Origin: Rickettsiales bacterium
GTDB taxonomy: Bacteria; Pseudomonadota; Alphaproteobacteria; Rickettsiales; Deianiraeaceae
NCBI GenBank assembly: GCA_947485035.1
Contig: CANKQN010000001.1
Span: 1 to 20,833, forward strand
Reading direction: 5' to 3'
DNA length: 20,833 nt
Shown: in pieces, positions 1 to 8,500 of the stretch
How positions within the stretch are numbered: the first letter of the stretch is position 1
How the letters are laid out: every line of letters begins with the position of its first letter
The notes under the pieces: model-generated
Told to the model about the DNA's origin: nothing
The model's input: the letters and a program-made list of their open reading frames with translations, nothing else
The model's database searches: none
Program-made: the position numbers and the translations under genes

Positions 1-384
1 ACATTCAAATATGAAACCACAAGTACAACACGCATAATGTCCACACCTGAGGTATACCAATCGTTTAGAAGGGCAGTTGTTTTAAGCGAAAAGAATAATC
101 CTGAAATACTTTTTGGTCAGGATAGTCGCGTTGATGTTGTGATAAAAAACATCGCACACAACCCAAAGGAAAGCATTGCAAACATTCGCTTCGCAAAAAA
201 AGTGAATTCAACATTTGGCGAGGCAAAATCCATCGCACATTTCCAAGTAAAAATTCACTACGTCCTTGATACCAATGAACTTACAGCGGGTGAAGTACAA
301 ATTAACCCGCTCGGTTTTAAGGTTGACTCCTACACATTGACGGAGGAAAAAACCTTTGAAATTGACGAAGAAGTTGTAGAATAA
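1..384 (+). CDS. virB8: VirB8-like type IV secretion protein, 3' part only
   Basis: The reading frame is open from base 1 to the TAA at 382-384, so 127 C-terminal residues are visible and the start lies outside the window; the ATG at base 37 is internal. Family members are about 230 residues, so roughly the last half of the periplasmic domain is present. The visible part shows the VirB8 hallmarks: a Y-E-T-x-x-T-x-R-I-M-S-T-P-E-V-Y segment early on, a mid-domain strand region, and a late NPLGF-x-V-x-S-Y-x-L motif, which is the conserved C-terminal VirB8 signature. VirB8 is an inner-membrane assembly factor of the T4SS that contacts VirB9 and VirB10. virB9 follows after 2 bases, which supports the call. 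Which paralogue this is (Rickettsiales often carry two) cannot be told from the fragment. Confidence 0.88.
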   Translation, partial: TFKYETTSTTRIMSTPEVYQSFRRAVVLSEKNNPEILFGQDSRVDVVIKNIAHNPKESIANIRFAKKVNSTFGEAKSIAHFQVKIHYVLDTNELTAGEVQINPLGFKVDSYTLTEEKTFEIDEEVVE

Positions 385-386
385 TC

Positions 387-1223
387 ATGAAAAGAATAGT
401 TAAAACATTGTTTCAAACCTTTATAATAACAATGTTTTCTTACGCATCGTTTGCAAATGTGAACACGCCTGTTAATATTGACAGTAGAATTCGGACGATG
501 GTTTACAACCCAAATGAAATTTATACTCTAAATTTAAAAATGGGCTTTCAGTCAATCGTGGAATTTTCTCTTGATGAAGTTGTGGAGCTTATTTCAGTTG
601 GAGATCCATACCCATGGAAGCTTACGCCAATTGACCGCAGGCTTTTCATTAAACCGCTGCAAATTGGAACAAAAACAAACCTCACAATCATCACAAACAA
701 ACGCACATACTACTTCGACCTTCAATCCGATGTTACATTTTCAGATCAAGACTTCGATGTAATTCATGTAGTGCGGTTTTTCTACCCTCAAACACCAATT
801 GATGAATCGAAATATAGCATGGACGAATATATTGCATCTAAGGATAACAGAATTTCCAAGACAATGCAGGAATCCTCAAACCTTGCATCGCAAAGCATTG
901 GAAACACAGATTTACCAAACACCGTGGAGGAAAAATCCAAAGAACGAGTAGCAATTAACTTGAATTACAGCTTCGTTGGTGAGTATAATTCATCAACGCC
1001 AATTGAAATTTTCGATGACAGAAAGGACACATTCTTCCGCTTCCGCTCAAATGATTCTTCAATTAAAATATACTCAATTTCTGCAAAAGGTAAACGAACA
1101 CTAATGTCCACCAAGCAGGTTGGAGACTTCATCGTCGTTTCCGGCGTGCATGCAAAATTCCACACAAAGCATGGAGTCTACGAGAATTATGTATATAACG
1201 ACTTGAAAGTTAATAAAAAATAA
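387..1223 (+). CDS. virB9: VirB9-like type IV secretion outer-membrane complex protein
   Basis: 278 residues, near the usual VirB9 length. Residues 1-23 form a Sec signal peptide (K/R start, hydrophobic core, S-F-A before N24), so the protein is periplasmic. The N-terminal domain, about 31-112, has the family pattern D-S-R-I-R-x-x-x-Y-N-P, W77, L-F-I-K-P (86-90) and T-N-L-T-I-I-T-x-K-R-x-Y-x-F (97-110), followed by V-R-F-F-Y-P (129-134). A low-complexity linker (about 140-186) precedes the C-terminal domain (188-272), which carries the F-D-D-x-K-D-T-F-F-R-F motif (209-219). VirB9 forms the outer-membrane core complex with VirB7 and VirB10. The start is the first ATG after virB8, 2 bases away. 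Unusually, virB10 does not follow; LPS genes do. Confidence is high for the family, lower for whether this copy is the main or a secondary VirB9. Confidence 0.9.
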   Translation: MKRIVKTLFQTFIITMFSYASFANVNTPVNIDSRIRTMVYNPNEIYTLNLKMGFQSIVEFSLDEVVELISVGDPYPWKLTPIDRRLFIKPLQIGTKTNLTIITNKRTYYFDLQSDVTFSDQDFDVIHVVRFFYPQTPIDESKYSMDEYIASKDNRISKTMQESSNLASQSIGNTDLPNTVEEKSKERVAINLNYSFVGEYNSSTPIEIFDDRKDTFFRFRSNDSSIKIYSISAKGKRTLMSTKQVGDFIVVSGVHAKFHTKHGVYENYVYNDLKVNKK

Positions 1224-1225
1224 TA

Positions 1226-2200
1226 ATGAAAATTTGTATTGTTAAAACATCATCAATAGGAGACATATCCCACAGTGCCTTCCTGCCGGAAATAATCCGC
1301 ATGCACATGCCACACGCCGTTATTCACTGGTATTGTGATAAAACATTTCAAGATATTCTTCAAGAAAACACATTCATAACAAAAGTTCACACCGTGATTT
1401 CAAAGGGTGCAAGTAATAAAAAGTGGCAATTCTTCAAGCAATTAATGCAAATTCGCAGAAATGCTAAGGACGAGAGGTATGATATAGTAATTGATCTTCA
1501 AGGTTCGTTTAAGTCGTCACTTATTGCAAAGGCACTTTGTGTGAATAATCATTTGTGGGGGTTTAAGCACACTCGTGATTCATTCGCAAATAAGCTTTAC
1601 AACTACCACTCCCACATTCCACTTCACACAAACATTTATCGTAGAAATCTTCAATTGGTCAACGATGCACTTGAAATGCAAGGAAGATTGTGCGAAGTTA
1701 CAATTCCATATTTGTACACAAGAACATCTGGAGATATTGAAAACCTTTCACAAATTAAGGAAAAAACGAAATCAAAACCTCACATTCTAATATTTCCGTC
1801 TTCAAGCACGGAAAAAAAGAATTACTCCGAAGTAAACTGGCAAAGCTTAATTTCAGACCTCAACAATTACAATGTAACACTGCTTTACGGCAATGCTCAA
1901 GAAAAGGATTTATGCAACGAAATTGCGAAAAACAGGGGCAGGGTGCATATTGTTGGAAATTTAACACTGGAAAACATTAAAGGACTTTTAACACGCATGG
2001 ACTGCGTCATTGGTGCTGATACCGGAATTTTACACATGGCTTCTGCACTTGGCGTGCCAAATATCACGCTTTATGGTCCCACTCCATCGTATCGCACTTG
2101 GATTAACGCCCCGTATTCAATACCACTTCAAGGCAATGGTAATGTCAACAGCATTCCTGCTCGTGAAATTTTACAATCTTTGATATTTTTGAATATTTAA
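1226..2200 (+). CDS. waaC: LPS heptosyltransferase, WaaC-like (glycosyltransferase family 9)
   Basis: 324 residues, the normal length for an ADP-heptose:LPS heptosyltransferase. The N-terminus reads I-V-K-T-S-S-I-G-D, which places an aspartate at residue 13, the position of the proposed catalytic base D13 in E. coli WaaC. The middle has Y-D-I-V-I-D-L-Q-G-S-F-K-S-S, typical of the GT9 N-domain. The C-terminal Rossmann domain carries G-A-D-T-G-I-L-H-M-A and N-I-T-L-Y-G-P-T, which match the ADP-heptose-binding region. It would transfer L,D-heptose to Kdo of the inner core on the cytoplasmic face of the inner membrane. It starts 2 bases after virB9 and ends 1 base before hldE, which supplies the donor pathway. 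Heptosyltransferase I fits better than II because of the SS-x-GD start and D-T-G-x-x-H motif, but the exact acceptor is inferred. Confidence 0.82.
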   Translation: MKICIVKTSSIGDISHSAFLPEIIRMHMPHAVIHWYCDKTFQDILQENTFITKVHTVISKGASNKKWQFFKQLMQIRRNAKDERYDIVIDLQGSFKSSLIAKALCVNNHLWGFKHTRDSFANKLYNYHSHIPLHTNIYRRNLQLVNDALEMQGRLCEVTIPYLYTRTSGDIENLSQIKEKTKSKPHILIFPSSSTEKKNYSEVNWQSLISDLNNYNVTLLYGNAQEKDLCNEIAKNRGRVHIVGNLTLENIKGLLTRMDCVIGADTGILHMASALGVPNITLYGPTPSYRTWINAPYSIPLQGNGNVNSIPAREILQSLIFLNI

Positions 2201-2201
2201 C

Positions 2202-3563
2202 ATGAAAAATAAAGTTCTTCTAGTTGGCGACGCTATGCTTGATATCAACACGCATGGGGTTTGCAATCGAATTTCGCCGGAAGCTCCCGTTCAAGTTGTG
2301 AGGAAAACCCACGAAATTGTTGCACTTGGTGGAGCTGGAAATAATCTTGTGAATTTGGGACATCTTGGTGTTGAGACGGATTTCATAACAGTTCTTGGTT
2401 GCGATGAAAGTGCAACAATTATCGCGCAAAAAATTTCAGCAATTCCACATTGCACATCAATTTTATTTTCAGAATTGGGAAGAAAAACAACGGTAAAAAA
2501 CCGCATTCTTTCCAACAGACATCAGGTTTTAAGAATTGACACGGAAGATTCCCACAGTATTGAGGTTGAGACTCACAAGGCAATTATTGAAAAAATTCGC
2601 GAGAACATCACACAATATTGCGTAATTTTAATTTCAGATTACAACAAAGGCGTTTGCACACCGGAACTTATTCGTGAAATAATTACAATTGCAAACGAAA
2701 ACGGCATTAAGGTTATTTGCGACCCAAAAAAAACAGATATTTCCATTTTCAAGGGCTGTTATTGCATAACTCCAAACAAGGCGGAACTTGAAAGCTTGTT
2801 GCAACGAAAAGTTTCATCACAACAAGAAATTAAAGAAGCGTTTGTGATTATGCAAAATTTCATCGAAGTTCCACTTGTAACGCTTTCGGAAAAAGGTATT
2901 GCATATTTTGAAAACGGTGAAGTGATAATATCACACGCAATTGCAAAAGATGTTATTGATGTAACAGGAGCAGGTGACACCGTAATTTCAACGCTTGCTT
3001 ACTGTCTTCAAAACGAAATTGAGTTTTCAAAATCTGTTGAACTTGCAAACAAGGCGGCATCAATTGTTGTTTCAAAAGCGGGAACAAGCTTTGTTACAAG
3101 GCAGGAATTGCATCAAGAAAAAACCAAAGTTGTACAAAATTTTGAGGATATAAAAAATGAAATTGACGGAAAAAAAATTGTTTTCACAAACGGCTGTTTT
3201 GATATTCTGCACAAGGGTCATGTGAAATATTTGGCAAGGGCACGGGAACTTGGCGACTGTTTAATCGTTGGTGTAAATTCTGATGATTCCGTTCGCAAAT
3301 TAAAGGGAAATTCCCGCCCCGTGAATGATTTAGATTCCCGCATGGAAATTTTGGCGGGCTTGGAATCTGTCAGTTTTGTAATTCCATTTGAAGATGAAAC
3401 GCCGTATGAGCTGATTAAGAAAATTCAGCCTTCAGTTCTTGTTAAGGGAGGAGATTACAAAGCAGAAAAAATTGTTGGCTTTGATATCGCAAAAGAAACA
3501 GTCGTAATTGACTTCGTTGACGGTTTTTCCACAACGAAAATTATTGAAAAAATGCAAAAATAA
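2202..3563 (+). CDS. hldE: Bifunctional heptose 7-phosphate kinase / heptose 1-phosphate adenylyltransferase
   Basis: 453 residues holding both HldE domains in the usual order. The N-terminal ribokinase (PfkB) domain has V-G-D-A-M-L-D (8-14), R-I-S-P-E-A-P-V-x-V-V (23-33), the G-G-A-G-N-N substrate loop and D253-V-T-G-A-G-D259, with D259 as the expected catalytic base. The C-terminal nucleotidyltransferase domain has T329-N-G-C-F-D-I-L-H-x-G-H340, then V-N-S-D-D-S-V and V-K-G-G-D-Y. The enzyme phosphorylates D-glycero-D-manno-heptose 7-phosphate and then adenylylates the 1-phosphate, giving ADP-D,D-heptose for LPS. GmhA, GmhB and the HldD epimerase are also needed and are not in the window. 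The ATG lies one base after the waaC stop, which suggests translational coupling. It is the last gene of the run: a fresh promoter lies 20 bases downstream. Confidence 0.95.
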   Translation: MKNKVLLVGDAMLDINTHGVCNRISPEAPVQVVRKTHEIVALGGAGNNLVNLGHLGVETDFITVLGCDESATIIAQKISAIPHCTSILFSELGRKTTVKNRILSNRHQVLRIDTEDSHSIEVETHKAIIEKIRENITQYCVILISDYNKGVCTPELIREIITIANENGIKVICDPKKTDISIFKGCYCITPNKAELESLLQRKVSSQQEIKEAFVIMQNFIEVPLVTLSEKGIAYFENGEVIISHAIAKDVIDVTGAGDTVISTLAYCLQNEIEFSKSVELANKAASIVVSKAGTSFVTRQELHQEKTKVVQNFEDIKNEIDGKKIVFTNGCFDILHKGHVKYLARARELGDCLIVGVNSDDSVRKLKGNSRPVNDLDSRMEILAGLESVSFVIPFEDETPYELIKKIQPSVLVKGGDYKAEKIVGFDIAKETVVIDFVDGFSTTKIIEKMQK

Positions 3564-3583
3564 AAATTTTATAAATTTCGCAC

Positions 3584-3612
3584 TTGACATAGCAAGATTT
3601 TTATAATATGAT
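3584..3612 (+). promoter_or_regulatory. Sigma70-type promoter for the 609-residue protein gene
   Basis: A perfect -35 box TTGACA (3584-3589) is followed after exactly 17 bases by TATGAT (3607-3612), five of six matches to the -10 consensus. The predicted transcript starts near 3619, leaving a leader of only about 18 bases before the ATG at 3637. An A/T-rich stretch lies just upstream, like an UP element. The -10 box is part of the dyad described next. Confidence 0.75.
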
Positions 3613-3633
3613 AATTGATAACCTATTATCATA
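3607..3633 (+). promoter_or_regulatory. 9-bp inverted repeat over the -10 box and leader (operator-like dyad)
   Basis: TATGATAAT (3607-3615) and ATTATCATA (3625-3633) are perfect inverted copies separated by 9 bases. The left arm contains the -10 box and the right arm ends 3 bases before the start codon. A protein bound here would block both transcription start and ribosome entry. Centre-to-centre arm spacing is 18 bases, which would suit a dimeric repressor. As RNA, only the right arm would be fully transcribed, so a DNA operator is more likely than an mRNA hairpin. The base composition makes A/T dyads common, so chance cannot be excluded. Confidence 0.45.
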
Positions 3634-3636
3634 AAT

Positions 3637-5466
3637 ATGAACAATCTTGTTTTTGATCTTGAAGAGCATAAACACGGAAATCATTCTCATATTAAATTAG
3701 TAATTGGAAAGCCTTACACAGAAAAAGGTGGATTAAAAATTAGCGATGAAGGTTGTCCTTGCTGTGCGGCAGGAATTGACCTTGATGAAATTGCAACGGC
3801 GATTAGTGAAATTGGTAAGGAAGGTACGGGCGATGGCGGGGCAGCAGGTGAAGAGCACGGGTATAATCTTGCGGGCGGGTTAGCAGATTTTTCAAGTGCG
3901 TCTCATTGGGGAATTTTTTTGGGCATTTCCGGACCTTTGGCAGTTGTTGGTTTAACTGCTGCATTGCGAAATATTAAGGGTACGATTAATACAAGGAAAA
4001 AATTAAATCATGTAATTGATGGTGTTGAAAAAGATATTGCAAAATATCAAAAGGAAGGTAATACATCTGTTGTTGAAAGGCTTGAAGCTTTTAAAAATTG
4101 CCTGAAATATTCAAAGTTTGATACAGAATTTAACCTTGTTGTTCCGGGAGTGATAAACGGTGCGGCGTCGGGAATTGTATTAAGTTCTGCAATATGGCAT
4201 TCGCCTTGGGCTTTGCCTGTAATAGCAGCCTACGCTGCTTGTCAAACCGGAAGGAATGTCTACGATCTTGTTCGCACATGGAATAGAATTCTTCCTGAAA
4301 ACCTTGCAATAAAGCCACTTGAGAAATCTGGTATTGTAAAAGTTAATAAAATTACAAAAACAAAAAGAAAGTTTTATAGTGCGAATGCTCTTGGTTTTTT
4401 AATTTTTACAGTTGGTGCAGTTTTGCTATTTTTATCAATAATTGGCATATTCCCGCCATTAGGCGGCGTATTTATTGCGGGAATTGTTCTTTTGGCAGTT
4501 GGTGCGTTAGCAACTGGAATTATGAACAATATATGGACTAATAAATTCAAGCCACGCAACGGAAATTTGGGTATTGACAGGAAAGAGTTAAACGCTTTTC
4601 GTGCATTGGAACAAATTGGAAGAAGAAGAGAAATTAAAAAAGTGTTAACGAAATATCGCAAGCAACATATACCATACTCTGCAACTGATAGTATTAAGAA
4701 GTTTGGATGCAAAATTCTGACATCGTTGCCATTCTGTGAACAGAAAGGCGCGAACTATATACATAAAATGAATATGAAGAAATGCGAAGAAAGGAATGCA
4801 AGAATTGCTAGCGCAACTCTCAATCGACAAAGAATGTGTTTACTAGAACAAATGGTACAAGTTATTGTACCAGAATTTAAATTTTCACAAGACGATAATA
4901 ATCCACAAAAAGTTTTTCGAGCATTAAAGGAGCTTGAACTTGAAGGAGAGATTTTGGAAAAATTTGTTAAAAATTTCATCATAAAATCACAAGGTGACCA
5001 CGATACTTCTATTAAGAATTTGGACGAATACAAAAATAAATTGCTTGCAAGTGGACTTTTTAAAGAGGTTGCGGAAAAAGAACATAAACACGACCATGCC
5101 CATAAGCATAAACACCATCACGATCATAGAAAAGTCAAAATTGAATTTGATCTTGAAGCATTTGCAAAAGACCACAAAGCCTTTGAAGTATTTATGAACT
5201 CCATTGAGCAACATCTTATGTTTGAATATACTGAAAGGTTACGCTATGAACAGTATGGTTTAAATGATTGCTTCTGGGAATTGGACAAGTCCAAAACTCA
5301 ATGGAAAAGAGAGGTTGAGCCTCAATTGAATATAGAAAAGATAAAATCTAATGTTCAATCGAACTTAGGACTAAAATACACTGATGTTGACACGCACAAT
5401 AATAGTCATCAACGCAATATCACAGCTCGTCATGGCAATCATAGCTGTGTTACATGCGCTCATTAA
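3637..5466 (+). CDS. Unassigned membrane protein with His-rich and Cys motifs at both ends
   Basis: 609 residues; I do not recognise the family. Residues 11-18 (HKHGNHSH) are His-rich and are followed by C-P-C-C (40-43), then a Gly/Ala-rich stretch (62-82). Hydrophobic segments lie at about 92-110, 169-203 (probably a hairpin) and 250-298 (probably two helices), with Lys/Arg-rich loops between them. No signal peptide is seen. Residues 310-480 are charged and look helical. A 16-residue His cluster (about 482-497) comes next, and the protein ends with R-H-G-N-H-S-C-V-T-C-A-H (598-609), so HGNHS occurs at residues 13-17 and again at 599-603, each near a Cys pair. Metal binding (zinc, nickel, copper or iron) is an inference from these motifs, not from a known family. 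The gene has its own strong promoter and possible operator and is flanked by an LPS operon and carB, which give no functional hint. A T4SS substrate or a metal store or sensor are alternatives. Confidence 0.85.
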   Translation: MNNLVFDLEEHKHGNHSHIKLVIGKPYTEKGGLKISDEGCPCCAAGIDLDEIATAISEIGKEGTGDGGAAGEEHGYNLAGGLADFSSASHWGIFLGISGPLAVVGLTAALRNIKGTINTRKKLNHVIDGVEKDIAKYQKEGNTSVVERLEAFKNCLKYSKFDTEFNLVVPGVINGAASGIVLSSAIWHSPWALPVIAAYAACQTGRNVYDLVRTWNRILPENLAIKPLEKSGIVKVNKITKTKRKFYSANALGFLIFTVGAVLLFLSIIGIFPPLGGVFIAGIVLLAVGALATGIMNNIWTNKFKPRNGNLGIDRKELNAFRALEQIGRRREIKKVLTKYRKQHIPYSATDSIKKFGCKILTSLPFCEQKGANYIHKMNMKKCEERNARIASATLNRQRMCLLEQMVQVIVPEFKFSQDDNNPQKVFRALKELELEGEILEKFVKNFIIKSQGDHDTSIKNLDEYKNKLLASGLFKEVAEKEHKHDHAHKHKHHHDHRKVKIEFDLEAFAKDHKAFEVFMNSIEQHLMFEYTERLRYEQYGLNDCFWELDKSKTQWKREVEPQLNIEKIKSNVQSNLGLKYTDVDTHNNSHQRNITARHGNHSCVTCAH

Positions 5467-5496
5467 TTTTTTAACTAAAATATTTTTCAATTTTCC

Positions 5497-5513
5497 AAAT
5501 TTCACACTTGACA
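5497..5513 (+). promoter_or_regulatory. AAATTT-NN-CACTTGACA element upstream of carB (possible -35 region)
   Basis: AAATTT (5497-5502), two bases, then CACTTGACA (5505-5513), with a perfect TTGACA at 5508-5513. The same arrangement occurs at 3573-3589 and nearly so at 12463-12479. It lies 48 bases before the carB ATG in the only gap between carB and the previous gene. The -10 is poor: 16-18 bases downstream there is only TTTGAA/TTGAAA. The -35 call is therefore much firmer than the promoter as a whole. Confidence 0.45.
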
Positions 5514-5561
5514 ATTCACAAAACACACCTTTGAAAAAAAGAATTTGTTTAGATTAAGAAA

Positions 5562-8500
5562 ATGCCGAAAAACACCGAAATTTCCACGATTTTAATAATA
5601 GGAGCAGGACCAATTGTTGTTGGGCAAGCTTGTGAATTTGATTACTCCGGAACGCAAGGTGCAAAAGCCTTGAAGGAGGAAGGGTATCGTGTTATTTTGG
5701 TGAACTCAAACCCTGCAACAATTATGACAGACCCAAGCATTGCCGATGCAACATATTTGGAGCCAATCACTCCTGAATTCATTACGCAAATTATCGAAAA
5801 AGAACGCCCAGATGCCATATTACCAACTCTTGGCGGGCAAACGGCGTTGAATGTTACCTTGGAACTTGATGCTCTTGGAGTTTTGAAAAAATATGGCGTG
5901 AAATTGCTTGGTGCAAATGTGGAGGCTATCAATGTTGCTGAAGACCGCGGACTTTTCAAAAAAGCAATGGCAGAAATTGGAATTGAATGCCCGAAGAATG
6001 TTATTGTGAATAGTTTGGAGGAGGGAATGGAAGTGCTAAATACTATTCCACTCCCAGCTATCATTCGCCCATCGCTCACCCTTGGTGGAACGGGCGGCGG
6101 TGTTGCAAACACTTTGGAAGAATTTATAACCCTTGTGAAATCAGGGCTGGACGCTTCCCCAATTAACCAAATTCAAATTGATGAATCACTTATTGGCTGG
6201 AAAGAATACGAAATGGAGGTAATCCGCGACCGTGCCGATAACGCAATAATAGTCTGTTCCATTGAAAACATTGACCCAATGGGAATTCACACGGGAGATT
6301 CAATAACTCTTGCACCAATAATGACATTAACGGACAAGGAATATCAAATTATGCGAAACGCTTCAATTGCGATTTTGCGAAAAGTTGGTGTTGAAACGGG
6401 TGGAAGCAATGTTCAATTTGCGGTGAATCCAGCTGATGGCAGAATGGTTGTGATTGAAATGAACCCAAGGGTAAGTCGCTCTTCGGCATTGGCGAGCAAA
6501 GCAACTGGTTTTCCAATTGCAAAAGTTGCGGCAAAATTGGCGGTTGGTTATACTTTGGACGAACTTCGCAATGACATCGCCTGCTTTATCCCAAAAGAAT
6601 TTGAATATGTTGCCTTTAAACAAGTGATGGAAGCGATTTCAAAAACAAAGCAAAATGGGGAAAATGTGGAGGAGTATGCGAAATATTTGGAAAAAAATGA
6701 GGAATATTCCAAAATCTTCCAATACATCAAAACTCAACTTGCACAAGGTGTGAGCGAACTTAAACTGAACCAGCAGGTTTTGCCTGCATCGTTTGAACCA
6801 GCGATTGATTATGTTGTTGTGAAAATTCCAAAATTCAACTTTGAAAAGTTTTCTGACATAAAAAACATTCCCGAACTTGGCACGCAAATGCAATCAATTG
6901 GAGAAGTTATGGCGATTGGTCGCAGTTTCGAAGAATCGTTTATGAAAGCCGTTTCTTCAATGGAAGAAGGATTTGATGGGCTTAAAGATTTTGACGAAAC
7001 AAAATGCAAGGCAATGTTAAAAATGCGAATTCCAAACAGGTTTTTGTATATTTTCCGCGCGTTTGAGCTGGGAATTTCCGTTCAAGAAATTATTGAAATT
7101 ACACAATACGACCCTTGGTTTATCGAACGATTCCACAAAATTTACGAACAATTTCAACAGCTTGTCTCCACGAAGGAAAGTGCGAAATTACAACAATTTA
7201 AGGCATTAAATGACGAAGAAATTTTTGAAGCAAAACATTATGGAATAAGAGATTTACACATTCGTGAACGCCTTGAAATTCCTGCTGGCAAGAAAGGAAA
7301 ACACTTGTTTAAGGATTATCGAGTTGAAAAAGGAATTCGTCCTGTCTTTAAAAAAGTTGATACTTGTGCTAATGAATTTTCAACGAAAACGAACTATTTT
7401 TATTCAACATACGAAGAAGGTTTCCACAATGAAGCCCCTGCGATTGTCGGCAAAAAGTGTATAATTGTTGGCTCTGGACCAAACCGCATTGGGCAGGGTA
7501 TTGAATTTGATTACGCCTGCGTTCACGGGGCTTATGCCTTGAAAGAAATTGGCGTTGAGCCAATTATTGTGAATTGCAACCCTGAAACAGTTTCAACGGA
7601 CTACGACACTTCAACCAGACTTTACTTCGAACCCGTAATTGATGAAAACATTATGGCGGTGATTGAAAACGAGCTTGAAATTCCTTGTAATGCAAAAATT
7701 AATGGGCGAAAAGTTGTCACAATTTTTGAAATTTACCAAGAAGCTATCCGCACGGATTTCAAATTTGAATTTGAAATGGAAAATTGTCCGCTTGTTGCTC
7801 CAAAAGGCGATCTTGCCAAAGTTATTACAAACTGGGGGTGGTCTACAACTGTAATTGGATCACGGGAATATTTTGCATTCTTCCTTTCACATTATATTTC
7901 GGTTATTATCCAATTTGGGGGGCAAACTCCTTTAAAGTTGCGTGAAACTTTATTTGAATATGGAATTCCAATTTTGGGAATGCAAAACGACACGATTGAT
8001 ATTTGTGACCACAGGGAAAAATTTTCACCAATGCTTGATTTCTTAGGCTTGAAATATCCAAAAACTTATGAATTCACAAATAAAAATGAGCTTGAATTGT
8101 TAGCAGAAAAGCTGAATTACAATTTTATTGTGCGTCCTTCTTCGGTAATTGGCGGAAGAGGAATGGCTATTATTACTACAAAAGATGAATTCGACTTTTA
8201 CGAATATGTTTCGGGCGGAATTGTGAATGAAATGTTGCAGGATGCTACCGAATTTGACTGCGATGCAATTAGAGACCAAAACGGAAATGTTTTCATTTGC
8301 GGGGTTATGGAACATATTGAATATGCTGGCGTTCATTCGGGAGATTCCGCCTGCGTCCTTCCACCATACTCTGCAAGTTTAGAAGTTCAAACCAAAATTG
8401 AAGAAACAACTTACAAGATTGCTAAAAAGCTTGGTGTAGTTGGGTTGATTAACATTCAATATGCGGTGAAAAACGGTGAAGTTTTTGTTATTGAAGCAAA

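Noticed and set aside
3602..3607. A perfect TATAAT as the -10 box
   Set aside because: It lies only 12 bases after the TTGACA at 3584, too close; TATGAT at 3607-3612 has the correct 17-base spacing.
5464..5561. Rho-independent terminator after the 609-residue gene
   Set aside because: T-runs are present but no G/C stem precedes them; the AAAATATTTT palindrome has no loop.
5642..6112. 156-codon open frame on the minus strand
   Set aside because: It lies entirely inside carB, opposite well-conserved codons, and its protein has no recognisable domain.
6579..6782. Rickettsia-type palindromic element in carB
   Set aside because: Only a 5-bp inverted pair at the 3' edge was found, not the long palindrome those elements have.
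7638..7901. Frameshift or assembly error to explain the extra CarB stretch
   Set aside because: The frame is the same on both sides, the inserted codons contain no stop, and the composition is like the rest of the gene.
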